From: Amycolatopsis saalfeldensis
GTDB lineage: Bacteria; Actinomycetota; Actinomycetes; Mycobacteriales; Pseudonocardiaceae
Assembly: GCF_900110575.1 (NCBI RefSeq)
Contig: NZ_FOEF01000003.1
Span: 124,001 to 188,000 of the forward strand
DNA: 64,000 nucleotides
Reading direction: 5' to 3'
Shown here: in pieces, positions 1-7,942 of the stretch
Numbering within the stretch: position 1 is the stretch's first letter
Layout: the number at the start of each line of letters is the position of its first letter
Translations under genes and position numbers: made by a program
Notes under the pieces: generated by a model
Databases searched by the model: none
The model's input: the letters and a program-made list of their open reading frames with translations, nothing else
What the model was told of the DNA's origin: nothing

Positions 1-327
1 GGCGGTGAAGAGGTCGAGGTCGGACAGGGCGGCGCCGGTGAAGGTTTCGGTCACCGCGTCGAGCGCGGCCAGCCGCTCGGACTCCGGGACCCCGCGGAAC
101 TCGTGCTCTGCCAACGGCGCCAGCCGCTCGGCGACGATCTCCTCCATCTGCTCGAACGTCCGCCGCAGCCGGCGCTGCTCGACCGCGCCGGTGACCCGGG
201 CGGTCAGCAGGTCGACGGCCTGTGCCGTGGCGTCGGCGGCCACCTGCCGATCGCCCATCCAGACCTTCGCCGCGCTCTTCACGATCGATGCCCCGAGCGC
301 GAGCAGGACGCCTTCGAGACCGCTCAC
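1..327 (-). CDS. N-terminus of a NACHT-type protein (NNH7-like helical domain), partial
   Basis: Only the first 109 codons are present; the gene runs off the left edge of the window. The start is taken as the GTG at 327, because a GGGGGG ribosome-binding stretch lies 6 nt upstream (334-339). A TTG at 333 is in frame but too close to that site. The visible part is an all-helical domain with stretches such as LLALGASIVKSAAKVWMGD, EQRRLRRTFEQMEEIVAERL and LAEHEFRGVPESERLAALDAV. From memory this matches the N-terminal helical domain (NNH7 type) placed in front of NACHT NTPase modules in actinobacterial STAND proteins, many of which are anti-phage or signalling ATPases. The NTPase and sensor parts cannot be seen, so the family call rests on the N-domain only. 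Confidence 0.55.
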   Translation of the reverse strand, partial: MSGLEGVLLALGASIVKSAAKVWMGDRQVAADATAQAVDLLTARVTGAVEQRRLRRTFEQMEEIVAERLAPLAEHEFRGVPESERLAALDAVTETFTGAALSDLDLFTA

Positions 328-402
328 CGTCAACCCCCCGTCGCCGGCCTTCGAGGCTAGCGGCGCGGGCTGGTGACCGGCCAGTGCCCCGGCCGATTCG
401 TC

Positions 403-430
403 TAACCTCTCGATATAACTTGACAGGTTA
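403..430. promoter_or_regulatory. Inverted repeat and -35-like element upstream of the MOSC gene
   Basis: TAACCT (403-408) is mirrored by AGGTTA (425-430) with a 16-nt centre. A perfect TTGACA hexamer sits at 420-425, but no good -10 box follows at 17 nt. The site lies between the divergent NACHT-type gene and the MOSC gene, so it may be a promoter/operator for either. This is a pattern seen in the sequence; no factor can be named. Confidence 0.3.
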
Positions 431-477
431 AGTCGGTAGGTTCACCCTTGATCCCGGGGCGAGCCGGGAGAAGGCCG

Positions 478-1287
478 ATGCAGATCGCGAAGATGTGGCG
501 TTATCCGGTGAAGTCGATGCTCGGCGAAGAGGTCGCGGAGGCCGGCTTCGCGGCGAGCGGAGTCGACGGCGACCGCCGATTCGCCCTGATCGACGACGTG
601 ACGGGTCTGGTCGCCACGGCCAAGCATCCGCGGCTGTGGCGGGACCTGCTCAAGTTCTCGGCCGCGGCGGGCGGCGGCGGCGCGCGGATCACTTCCCCGT
701 CGGGCTGGACCCTCGACGCCGGGGACCCCGCGGTGGACGGACTGCTTTCGACCGCGTTGGGGCGATCGGTCCGGATGTCCGCCGAGCGGCCCGAGGCCGC
801 CACCGTGGAGCGTCCCGCGCCGGAAGACGTGCTGGCGCAAGGGGTCGAGGCCGAAGTGGCGGCCGCGACCCTGGAGATCGGGCAGGGCTCGCCGGGGTCG
901 ACGTTCGTCGACTACGCCCCGGTGCACCTGATCACCACGGCCACGGTCGGCGAGGTCGGCACCGAACACGTGCGGTACCGGCCGAACCTGCTGATCGAAA
1001 CCCCGCCCGGCACCCGCCCGCACGTCGAAAACGACTGGGTCGGCGGGGAAGTCCGCCTCGGCGGCGAGGTGGTCCTGCGGATCGTCCTGCCGACGCCGCG
1101 GTGCGCGGTGCCCACGCTGGAGCACGGCGGGCTGCCCCGCGACCCGCACGCCGTTCGCGCCCTGCTGGCCGGCAACCGGGTCGACGTGCCCGGCTTCGGT
1201 GTCCTGCCCTGCGCCGGCTGTTACGCGGAAGTCGTCCGAGGCGGGCTGGTCCGGGTCGGCGACGCCGTGGTTGTTACGAATCCCTGA
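478..1287 (+). CDS. MOSC domain-containing protein (molybdenum cofactor/Fe-S sulfurtransfer type)
   Basis: A 269-residue protein with the two-part layout of the YiiM/MARC-like MOSC family. The N-terminal MOSC_N beta-barrel starts MQIAKMWRYPVKSM with GVDGDRRFALID near residues 35-45. The C-terminal MOSC barrel carries a conserved cysteine in the PTPRCAVPT segment, the residue that ligates molybdenum cofactor or carries sulfur in this family. The start is ATG 478, preceded by GGGAGAAGG. Such proteins are cytosolic and act as cofactor carriers or reductive Mo enzymes; the substrate is unknown. It is a single gene followed by dipZ-like on the same strand with a 71-bp gap. The downstream flank carries no clear terminator. 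Confidence 0.85.
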   Translation: MQIAKMWRYPVKSMLGEEVAEAGFAASGVDGDRRFALIDDVTGLVATAKHPRLWRDLLKFSAAAGGGGARITSPSGWTLDAGDPAVDGLLSTALGRSVRMSAERPEAATVERPAPEDVLAQGVEAEVAAATLEIGQGSPGSTFVDYAPVHLITTATVGEVGTEHVRYRPNLLIETPPGTRPHVENDWVGGEVRLGGEVVLRIVLPTPRCAVPTLEHGGLPRDPHAVRALLAGNRVDVPGFGVLPCAGCYAEVVRGGLVRVGDAVVVTNP

Positions 1288-1358
1288 CCGCCTCGCGGCG
1301 ACCCGCCGCCGGACCCCTCCGGACCCTTAGGCTCCGGTGGTCGTCCGAGGAGGTCACC

Positions 1359-2927
1359 CTGCTTACGTTAGCGCTGATCGGGCTGGTCGGAGGCCTGATC
1401 ACGGGCATTTCCCCTTGTGTGCTCCCGGTCCTGCCGGTCCTGTTCATGACCGGCGGCGCGGGCGCGGAGCCGAGCCGGCGGCGGCCGTTCCTCATCGTCG
1501 CCGGGCTGGCGCTGAGCTTCACCTTCGTCACGCTGCTCGGCACGCTGGCGCTCGCCGCGCTGCACCTGCCCGGGGACGTGCTGCGGTGGGCCGGGCTCAC
1601 GGTGCTGGTCGTGCTCGGCGTCGCGATGATGTTCCCGCGCGTGCAGGACCTGCTGGAACGGCCGTTCGTGCGGCTGGGCCGGAAATCGGTGCCGGGGCAG
1701 CGGGGCGCGTTCGTGCTCGGGCTCGCGCTCGGCACGGTGTACGTGCCCTGCGCCGGCCCCGTGCTCGCCGCGATCACGGTGGCCGGGGCGACCCGCACCA
1801 TCGGGGCCTCCACGGTCGCGCTGACCGTCGCTTTCGCTGTCGGCACGGCGATTCCGCTGCTGTTCTTCGCGCTGGCCGGGCATCGGGTGGCCGAGCGGGT
1901 CAAGGCGTTCCGGGACCGGCAGCGCCGGGTCCGGTTCGTCTCCGGCCTGGTGGTGATCGCGCTGGCCGTGGCGCTCACCTTCAACATCACCGACGTGCTG
2001 CAGCGCGCCGTGCCCGACTACACCGCGGGCCTCAACCAGGCGCTCGGCGCGGACCGGCTGGGCGGCGGCAACCTCCAGCAGTGCCGGCCCTCCGACGACC
2101 TCCAGGACTGCGGGACCACTCCGCGGACCGCCGGGATCAGCCGGTGGCTCAACACCCCCGGCGGGAAACCCCCGGCGCTGCAAGGAAAAGTCGTGCTCTA
2201 CGACTTCTGGGCCTACTCCTGCATCAACTGCCAGCGCGCCATCCCGCACGTCGAGGCGTGGTATCAGCGCTACCACGACGCGGGCCTCGAGATCGTCGGC
2301 GTGCACACCCCGGAGTACGCGTTCGAGCAAGTGCCGGCCAACGTCGCCGACAGCGTCGCGCGCCAGCACATCTCCTACCCGGTGGCGATCGACAACGACT
2401 ACGCCACCTGGAACGCGTTCGGCAACCAGTCCTGGCCGGCCGAATACCTCTCCGACGCCACCGGCCAGGTCCGGCACGTGTCCGTCGGCGAAGGCGACTA
2501 CGACGGCACCGAATCCCTCATCCGCGACCTGCTCACCGCGGCCCAGCCGGCGCAGACCCTCCCGCCCCGCACGGACCTCCCGGACACCACCCCGGCGAAT
2601 CCCTTGCAGACGCCCGAAATCTACCTGGGATCCAGTCGTGGTGGCAGCGAAGACGTGACGCGGCACGGGGAGTGGACCGCCACCGAGGAGTACCTCGCCG
2701 CCGGCAAGGGCGCCTCACTCACGCTGGACTACAACGCCGCCACGGTTTACCTCGACGTCGGCGGCACGGGCACCGTGACCGCCACGGCCGGCGGCGTCAC
2801 CCGCAGCTTCGCGGTGTCCGGCACCCCGGACATCCACCCGGTCGTCCAGACGCCGACGCCGAACCAGGGCACCGTGACCCTGACGCTGAGCCCCGGGCTG
2901 CAGGCCTATTCGTTCACTTTCGGCTGA
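1359..2927 (+). CDS. DipZ-like cytochrome c biogenesis/thiol-disulfide transfer protein, CTG start
   Basis: A 522-residue membrane protein. Residues 1 to about 220 form a CcdA/DsbD-type bundle of about six membrane helices, with the typical ISPCVLPVLPV and YVPCAGPV half-motifs whose cysteines shuttle electrons. Next comes a periplasmic thioredoxin/TlpA domain with YSCINCQRAIPH (CxxC), then a beta-sandwich tail of about 130 residues like that of mycobacterial DipZ. The start is unusual: AGGAGG at 1348-1353 places initiation at CTG 1359, giving MLTLALIGLVGG, which aligns with DipZ N-termini; no ATG, GTG or TTG lies near in frame. Electrons would pass from cytoplasmic thioredoxin to extracytoplasmic thiols for cytochrome c assembly or disulfide reduction. 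The 3' end overlaps the convergent map gene by 14 bp. Confidence 0.88.
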   Translation: MLTLALIGLVGGLITGISPCVLPVLPVLFMTGGAGAEPSRRRPFLIVAGLALSFTFVTLLGTLALAALHLPGDVLRWAGLTVLVVLGVAMMFPRVQDLLERPFVRLGRKSVPGQRGAFVLGLALGTVYVPCAGPVLAAITVAGATRTIGASTVALTVAFAVGTAIPLLFFALAGHRVAERVKAFRDRQRRVRFVSGLVVIALAVALTFNITDVLQRAVPDYTAGLNQALGADRLGGGNLQQCRPSDDLQDCGTTPRTAGISRWLNTPGGKPPALQGKVVLYDFWAYSCINCQRAIPHVEAWYQRYHDAGLEIVGVHTPEYAFEQVPANVADSVARQHISYPVAIDNDYATWNAFGNQSWPAEYLSDATGQVRHVSVGEGDYDGTESLIRDLLTAAQPAQTLPPRTDLPDTTPANPLQTPEIYLGSSRGGSEDVTRHGEWTATEEYLAAGKGASLTLDYNAATVYLDVGGTGTVTATAGGVTRSFAVSGTPDIHPVVQTPTPNQGTVTLTLSPGLQAYSFTFG

Positions 2928-3708
2928 CCGGCGGCTCTTCCGACTCGCGCCGGGTCAGCACCAGCGGCCCGTCCTCGGTGATGGCGACCGTGTGCTCGGA
3001 GTGGGCGGTGCGCGAGCCGTCGGCCGAGCGGATGGTCCAGCCGTCCTCGTCGTAGCTGATCCGGTCGGTGGTGCGCGCGAACCACGGTTCGAGCGCGAGG
3101 GTCAGGCCCGGCCGGAGCTTCAGGCCGCGGCCCGGCCGGCCCTTGTTGGAGACGTGCAGGTCCTCGTGCATGGTGCGGCCGATGCCGTGCCCGCCGAACT
3201 CGGTGTTGACCGGGTAGCCGTAATCCTCCGCCACCGCGCCGATCGCCGCGGAGATGTCGCCGAGCCGGTTGCCGGGGCGGGCCGCCTCGATCGCCGCCTC
3301 CAGCGCTTCCTCGGTGGCGCGGACGATCCGCTGGTCCTCCTCGGCCGGCGTGCCGACGATGACCGTGCGCGCCGAGTCGGCCGCCCAGCCGTCGATCATC
3401 ACCGCGAAGTCCGCGGTGAGCACGTCGCCGTCGCGCAGGACGTAGTCGTGGGGCAGGCCGTGCAGGACCGCGTCGTTGACCGACAGGCAGATGACGTTGC
3501 GGAACGGGCCCTCGCCGAAGGACGGCGAGTAGTCCCAGTAACACGACTCCGCGCCGCGCCGCTTGATCATGCCGCGCACGTGGTGCTCCAGGTCCATGAG
3601 GTTGACGCCCACGTCGGCGATCCGGCCGACCTCCGAGAGCACCTCGGCGACGAACCGCCCGGTCACGTGCATGCGCTCGATCTCCGCCGGCGTCTTCATT
3701 TCGATCAC
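2914..3708 (-). CDS. map: Methionine aminopeptidase, type I
   Basis: A 264-residue M24 metallopeptidase that removes the initiator methionine from nascent proteins in the cytosol. The metal-ligand motifs are in order: ADFAVMIDGWAADSART (two aspartates), FGGHGIGRTMHED (histidine), and glutamates in LALEPW and SEHTVAI. Length fits a short class I enzyme without an N-terminal zinc-finger extension. GTG 3708 is preceded by GAGG; an ATG at 3699 is an alternative. Actinomycetes usually carry more than one map gene and this copy is not next to secY/adk/infA, so it is probably the accessory paralogue. Its upstream region is shared with a divergent two-component system and holds two mirror-image operator-like sites. 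Confidence 0.9.
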   Translation of the reverse strand: MIEMKTPAEIERMHVTGRFVAEVLSEVGRIADVGVNLMDLEHHVRGMIKRRGAESCYWDYSPSFGEGPFRNVICLSVNDAVLHGLPHDYVLRDGDVLTADFAVMIDGWAADSARTVIVGTPAEEDQRIVRATEEALEAAIEAARPGNRLGDISAAIGAVAEDYGYPVNTEFGGHGIGRTMHEDLHVSNKGRPGRGLKLRPGLTLALEPWFARTTDRISYDEDGWTIRSADGSRTAHSEHTVAITEDGPLVLTRRESEEPPVSRK

Positions 3709-3733
3709 GAAAACCTCGCGTACCTCAGGGTGT

Positions 3734-3782
3734 CGGTATAGTTATACCGAGCACCTTAGCAGTTATCGGTATAACTATACCG
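3734..3782. promoter_or_regulatory. Two mirror-image 16-bp palindromic operators between map and the histidine kinase gene
   Basis: CGGTATAGTTATACCG (3734-3749) and CGGTATAACTATACCG (3767-3782) have perfect 7-bp arms around a 2-bp centre and are exact reverse complements of each other. Their centres are 33 bp apart, about three helical turns. Each sits about 30 bp from the start codon it faces (map at 3708, kinase at 3804), a position typical of operators over a -10 region. The adjacent NarL-type response regulator is the obvious candidate binder, but this is inference. Confidence 0.6.
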
Positions 3783-3803
3783 GTACGAGTAAGGTCGCCG
3801 TCG

Positions 3804-4994
3804 ATGAAGATATCGAGTGCGCCCCTGGCCGCCGCGGGGCGCGGGGCGGCGAGCGCGTTGTGGCAGACGGTCGCCGGGGGCGGCGGGCCGGCGGCGGCGC
3901 CCGGCCGGGCCCACCGGGCGCTGATCGGGCTGATCGCGGTCCTGGCCGGGGTGCTCGCGTTTTTCCCCCACGGCCGCGCCGAGGTGGGCGCCCTGTTCCT
4001 GGCCGTCGCGCTCACCGCGTTCTCCGTGGCGCTCACGCTGGTGCACCCGTTGTGGGCCTGGCGGGTGCTGATCGTCGTGGTGGCGCTGGCGAACCAGTTC
4101 TACGGGGACCACGCGCGGTTCGGCTGGCCGTGGTCCGGCGGCCTCGCGCTGGCGGCCGTGCCGGTGCTCACCGCGGTCGGCCGCAACCAGCGGCCGGGGG
4201 TGCTGGCCTGGGTGTGGCTGATCTCGGCCGGGGTCAGCGCCCTCCACGCGAACGTCCGTGACGAGCTGGCGCCGATCGCCGTGCTGCTGGCGATACCGCT
4301 GGCGTTCGGCTGGCTGGTCTCGCGGCTGCGCGGCACCCAGCGCGACCTGGCCGAAGAGGCCGCGCGCCGGGCGGTGCTGGAGGAGCGCACCCGGATCGCC
4401 CGCGAGCTGCACGACGTGGTCGCCCACCACATGTCGGTGCTGGCCATGCGCGCGGACTCCGCGCGGTACCGGTTCCCCGGGCTGGACGACGGGCTGCGCG
4501 AGGAGTTCCAGGCCATCCAGGACACCGCGCGCACCGGGATGACCGAGATGCGGCGCCTGCTGGGCCTGCTGCGGGACGGGCGGGCCCAGCCGGAAACCGA
4601 GCCCCAGCCCGGCGCCGAGCGGATCGAGGAGCTGGTGGAACGGGTCCGCGCGGCGGGCACCGACGTCCGGTTCGAGCGCCGCGGCGAGTACGGCGGCCTG
4701 CCCGACGGGGTCGCGCTTTCCGCGTACCGGATCGTCCAGGAAGGACTGAGCAACGCGGTGCGGCACGCGCCCGGGGCGCCGGTCGAGGTGTCGGTGCGCA
4801 TCGGCCCGGGCGAGCTGCGGCTGACCGTGCGGGACAGCGGCGCGGCCACGGGCGTGCCGGAGGACACCGCCGGCCGCGAGAAACACGGCCTGCTCGGCAT
4901 GCGCGAACGGGCGGCGGCGCTCGGCGGTACGTTCACCGCGGGGCGGCGGGACGGCGGCGGGTTCGCGGTCACCGTGACCGTCCCGCTCGACTAG
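3804..4994 (+). CDS. NarL-family sensor histidine kinase
   Basis: A 396-residue membrane kinase. Roughly residues 30-165 contain about four membrane segments with short loops, so the sensor is probably intramembrane rather than a large external domain. A HisKA_3 dimerisation domain follows with RIARELHDVVAHHMSVL; His203 is the expected phosphorylated residue. A HATPase domain with LSAYRIVQEGLSNAVRHA, DSG and GLLGMRERAAALGG motifs closes the protein. The response regulator starts 22 bp downstream, so the two are co-transcribed. Two palindromic sites precede the gene, suggesting autoregulation. The signal is unknown; in actinomycetes this architecture often pairs with ABC exporters or envelope stress, but no such target gene is adjacent. 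Confidence 0.9.
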   Translation: MKISSAPLAAAGRGAASALWQTVAGGGGPAAAPGRAHRALIGLIAVLAGVLAFFPHGRAEVGALFLAVALTAFSVALTLVHPLWAWRVLIVVVALANQFYGDHARFGWPWSGGLALAAVPVLTAVGRNQRPGVLAWVWLISAGVSALHANVRDELAPIAVLLAIPLAFGWLVSRLRGTQRDLAEEAARRAVLEERTRIARELHDVVAHHMSVLAMRADSARYRFPGLDDGLREEFQAIQDTARTGMTEMRRLLGLLRDGRAQPETEPQPGAERIEELVERVRAAGTDVRFERRGEYGGLPDGVALSAYRIVQEGLSNAVRHAPGAPVEVSVRIGPGELRLTVRDSGAATGVPEDTAGREKHGLLGMRERAAALGGTFTAGRRDGGGFAVTVTVPLD

Positions 4995-5016
4995 CCGGAC
5001 CCAGGGGGAGACAACG

Positions 5017-5679
5017 ATGGCCGTGACGGTCGTGATCGCCGACGACCAGACGATGGTCCGGCAGAGCTTCCGCGCGGTGCTGGACGCGCAGCCGGACATC
5101 GAGGTGGTCGGCGAGGCGGCCACCGGCGCCGAGGCCGTCGCCGCGTGCCGGCGGCTGCGGCCGGACCTGGTGCTGATGGACATCCGGATGCCGGAGCTGG
5201 ACGGGCTGGCCGCCACCCGGCAGCTCCTCGGCGGGGACCGCGAATCCGGGCCCCGCGTGCTGATGCTGACCACTTTCGACGCGGACGAGTACGTCTACGG
5301 CGCGCTCGGCGCGGGCGCCAGCGGGTTCCTGCTGAAGGACTCCCCGCTGGACGACCTGGTCGCCGCGGTGCGGATGGTGGCCGCGGGCAACGCGTTGTTC
5401 GCCCCCGCCGTCACCCGCCGGGTGATCGCGGGCTTCGCCGGGCGGCGGCCGCGGACCCAGGACGTGACCCGGCTGGCCGGCCTGACCGCGCGCGAGCTGG
5501 AGGTGCTGCGGCTGATCGCGCAGGGACTGTCCAACGTGGACATCGCCGGGCGGCTGGTGATCGCCGAGCAGACGGCCAAGACCCACGTCAGCCGGGTGCT
5601 GGGCAAGCTGGGCCTGCGCGACCGCGCGCAGGCGGTGGTGCTGGCCTACGAGGCCAAGCTGGTGGTGCCGGGCGAGTGA
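5017..5679 (+). CDS. NarL/LuxR-type response regulator
   Basis: A 220-residue two-domain regulator. The receiver domain has the acidic pair in VVIADDQ, the phosphoacceptor Asp55 in LVLMDIRMP, and a later lysine in GFLLKDSP. The C-terminal LuxR helix-turn-helix is LTARELEVLRLIAQGLSN with recognition helix AEQTAKTHVSRVL. A strong CAGGGGGAG ribosome-binding site precedes the ATG. It forms a pair with the kinase just upstream and probably binds the CGGTATA-N2-TATACCG sites ahead of the kinase gene (inference). A hairpin terminator follows immediately. Confidence 0.92.
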   Translation: MAVTVVIADDQTMVRQSFRAVLDAQPDIEVVGEAATGAEAVAACRRLRPDLVLMDIRMPELDGLAATRQLLGGDRESGPRVLMLTTFDADEYVYGALGAGASGFLLKDSPLDDLVAAVRMVAAGNALFAPAVTRRVIAGFAGRRPRTQDVTRLAGLTARELEVLRLIAQGLSNVDIAGRLVIAEQTAKTHVSRVLGKLGLRDRAQAVVLAYEAKLVVPGE

Positions 5680-5681
5680 TA

Positions 5682-5717
5682 CCCCGGTAGCACGAGCCGC
5701 GGGGCATGCTACCGGGG
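5682..5717 (+). terminator. Hairpin terminator after the two-component operon
   Basis: CCCCGGTAGC (5682-5691) pairs perfectly with GCTACCGGGG (5708-5717) around a 16-nt loop, starting 3 nt after the response-regulator stop codon. There is no T-tract, as is common in high-G+C actinomycetes. Confidence 0.65.
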
Positions 5718-5771
5718 AGGCAGCCGAAGATGGCTCTCCGGCCCGACGACCGGACGGCCGTTCCTGCCTAG

Positions 5772-5796
5772 TTTTCCCTTGTGGACCAAGGGAAAA
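5772..5796 (+). promoter_or_regulatory. Inverted repeat enclosing the GTG start codon of the GT87 gene
   Basis: TTTTCCCTT (5772-5780) pairs with AAGGGAAAA (5788-5796), leaving the GTG start and the second codon in a 7-nt loop. No Shine-Dalgarno sequence is visible upstream. The repeat could act in mRNA as a translation-control hairpin or in DNA as an operator; the sequence alone does not decide. Confidence 0.4.
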
Positions 5797-6932
5797 AGGC
5801 TTCGATCGCACTGCTCGCGGTGATCGCCGGGCTGACCGCGATCGCCGGCTGCCGCTGGCTGTACGGTCTCCCGCTGGGCGTGGACAGCACGGTGTACCGC
5901 GCCGGGGCGCTGGCGGTCCTGCGTGGACAGCCGCTCTACGACCCGTTGCTCGCGCTGGACCCGGAATCGGCGCTCGAGCTGCCGTTCACCTACCCGCCCA
6001 GCGCGGCGCTGCTGTTCCTGCCGCTGGCGCTGTTCCCGGCGCAGCTGGTGTGGCTGCTGTTCGCGGTGGGCACGGTGCTCGCCCTGTGGTCGGTGCTGCG
6101 CCGGTTTTCCGGGACCCGGCCGGTGCTGCTGCTCGTCCTGCTGGCCGTGCTGGAACCGGTGTGGCGCTCGATCGGGCTGGGCCAGGTCAACGCGCTGCTG
6201 ATGGCCCTGGTGGTGTGGGATGTGCTGCCGTCCCGGGACCGCCGTTACGGCGGGGTGCTGATCGGGCTGGCCGCGGCGGTGAAGCTGACCCCGCTGATCT
6301 TCATCCCGCACCTGTTCCTGACCGGCCGCCGCGCCGACGGATTCCGCGCGCTGGCGGCGTTTTCCGGCGCGAGCGCGATCGGGGCGCTGGTCCTGCCCGG
6401 CGATTCGGCGCGGTACTGGACCTCGGCGGTGGTGGACAACCGCAATGCCGGCTCCGTCGGCTGGGTGGGCAACCAGTCGCTGCACGGGATGCTCGCGCGG
6501 TTCGGCGTGACGTCGATGGCCTGGTACGCCGCGCTGGCCGCGCTGTGCCTCCTGCTCGGCGCGTTGCTGGTGCGCGAGTTCCACCGTCGCGGCGATCCGC
6601 GGGCCGCGCTGCTCGTGACGGCGGGCTGCGCACTGCTGGTCAGCCCGATTTCCTGGACGCACCACTGGATCTGGGTGGTGGCGCTGGCCGGTTACCTCGC
6701 GGGCCGGCGGGCGGCGCCGGCCGGGGCCGCGGCGGTCTTCACCGGCCTGGCGACGGCTTCGGTGCCCGGCGGGGGCCACCGCGAGCTGTCCTGGAGCCCG
6801 ATCCAGATGGTCCTCGGCAACGCCTACGTCCTGGCCGCGCTGGCCGCGGGCGCGGTCCTCACCGTCCGGCTGCTGATCCGGCCGGGTGGCCGCGACCGGA
6901 CCAGCCGCGACCGGCTCTCGGCGAAGCACTGA
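5781..6932 (+). CDS. GT87-family polyprenol-phosphate-mannose-dependent mannosyltransferase (DUF2029)
   Basis: A 383-residue integral membrane protein with about ten hydrophobic helices. An early Asp-containing loop, GVDSTVYRAGALAVLRGQPLYDP, matches the catalytic loop of GT87/PimE-type alpha-1,2-mannosyltransferases, which use polyprenyl-phosphate-mannose on the outer face of the membrane to extend lipomannan or phosphatidylinositol mannosides. FTYPPSAALLFLPL is another family hallmark. The GTG start lies inside an inverted repeat and lacks a clear ribosome-binding site. The gene stands alone on the strand. The exact acceptor cannot be told from sequence. Confidence 0.82.
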   Translation: MDQGKKASIALLAVIAGLTAIAGCRWLYGLPLGVDSTVYRAGALAVLRGQPLYDPLLALDPESALELPFTYPPSAALLFLPLALFPAQLVWLLFAVGTVLALWSVLRRFSGTRPVLLLVLLAVLEPVWRSIGLGQVNALLMALVVWDVLPSRDRRYGGVLIGLAAAVKLTPLIFIPHLFLTGRRADGFRALAAFSGASAIGALVLPGDSARYWTSAVVDNRNAGSVGWVGNQSLHGMLARFGVTSMAWYAALAALCLLLGALLVREFHRRGDPRAALLVTAGCALLVSPISWTHHWIWVVALAGYLAGRRAAPAGAAAVFTGLATASVPGGGHRELSWSPIQMVLGNAYVLAALAAGAVLTVRLLIRPGGRDRTSRDRLSAKH

Positions 6933-7060
6933 GAGCCGCACGAGCCCCCGTCCGCGGCTACTGCGTTCGGCTGAAAGCCCGGCGGGTCCGGGTTCGCCCG
7001 GTTGCCCCGCGGGGCTACTCTCGGTGCGACTGCTGTCACGCACTCAGGAGGGTCCTGCAA

Positions 7061-7897
7061 ATGCCGTCGAACGATGTCGCCGACCCGAACACCCCGGTCG
7101 GCGTCGACCAGAAGCGGGCCAGCGTCGCGCGCGTCTACGACTACCTGCTGGGCGGCAAGGACAACTACGAGATCGACCGCAAGACCGGCGACGAGATGGC
7201 CGCGGCCCTGCCGGACGTCATCGAGGTGGCCCGCGAGAACCGGATGTTCCTGGTCCGCGCGGTGCGGTTCCTGGCCAACCAGACCGGCGTCACCCAGTTC
7301 CTCGACTGCGGCTCCGGCCTGCCGACCGCGGAGAACGTGCACCAGGTCGCGCAGCGGATCAACCCGCTGACCAGGGTGATCTACGTCGACAACGACCCGC
7401 TGGTCACCGCGCACGGCCGGGCCCTGCTGGAAGAGAACGAGTTCACCCGCTACGTGGAGGGCGACGTCTTCGACCCGCGCAGCATCCTCGACAACGAGAC
7501 CACGCGCAGCCACCTGGACTGGAACCGGCCGCTGGCGCTGTCGTTCGTGGCGACCCTGCACCACCACAAGGGTGACCGGCACGCGCCGGCCGAGGTCATG
7601 CGCGAGTACATCGACGCGCTGCCGTCGGGCTCGTACGTGGTCATCTCGCACCTGCTCGACCCGGAAGAGCCCGCGGACAGCGACGCCGCCCACCAGCTCT
7701 CGGACGCCGTCGCCCGCGGCTCGCTCGGCGGCGCGACCTGGCGCACCCAGGCCGAGATCGCGGAGCTGTTCGGCGAGCTGGAGCTGGTCCCGCCGGGCAT
7801 CGTGCCGCTGTACCAGTGGTGGCCGGACGGCCCGCAGCTCAAGCCCATCGGCGTCGCGCACCGCATCATCGCCGGTGGCATCGGCCGCAAGCCCTGA
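7061..7897 (+). CDS. SAM-dependent methyltransferase of the DUF574 family
   Basis: A 278-residue protein with the actinomycete-specific DUF574 (Methyltransf_19) pattern: an N-terminal RVYDYLLGGKDNYEIDR signature, then the Rossmann-fold SAM site FLDCGSGLPTAENVHQVA and VIYVDNDPLV, and a GDVFDP acidic loop. ATG 7061 is preceded by CAGGAGGG. DUF574 proteins are numerous in Streptomyces and Amycolatopsis, often beside regulatory or defence-like genes, and their substrates are mostly unknown. Here it stands between a mannosyltransferase and a convergent SEDS gene and gives no functional hint. Cytosolic. Confidence 0.9.
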   Translation: MPSNDVADPNTPVGVDQKRASVARVYDYLLGGKDNYEIDRKTGDEMAAALPDVIEVARENRMFLVRAVRFLANQTGVTQFLDCGSGLPTAENVHQVAQRINPLTRVIYVDNDPLVTAHGRALLEENEFTRYVEGDVFDPRSILDNETTRSHLDWNRPLALSFVATLHHHKGDRHAPAEVMREYIDALPSGSYVVISHLLDPEEPADSDAAHQLSDAVARGSLGGATWRTQAEIAELFGELELVPPGIVPLYQWWPDGPQLKPIGVAHRIIAGGIGRKP

Positions 7898-7942
7898 CCT
7901 TTCCGCCGCCGTCGTGTTCCTCTGTGGACAGACGCGCGCCGG

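Noticed and set aside
495..1350. Long open frame running through the MOSC gene into the DipZ-like gene, as if one 810-residue protein
   Set aside because: The first part is Arg/Gly-rich translation of the wrong frame of the MOSC gene; family alignment and the AGGAGG place the DipZ start at 1359.
5682..5717. Hairpin after the response regulator as an operator related to CGGTATA sites
   Set aside because: The arms CCCCGGTAGC/GCTACCGGGG differ from the operator core and the position right after the stop codon fits a terminator.
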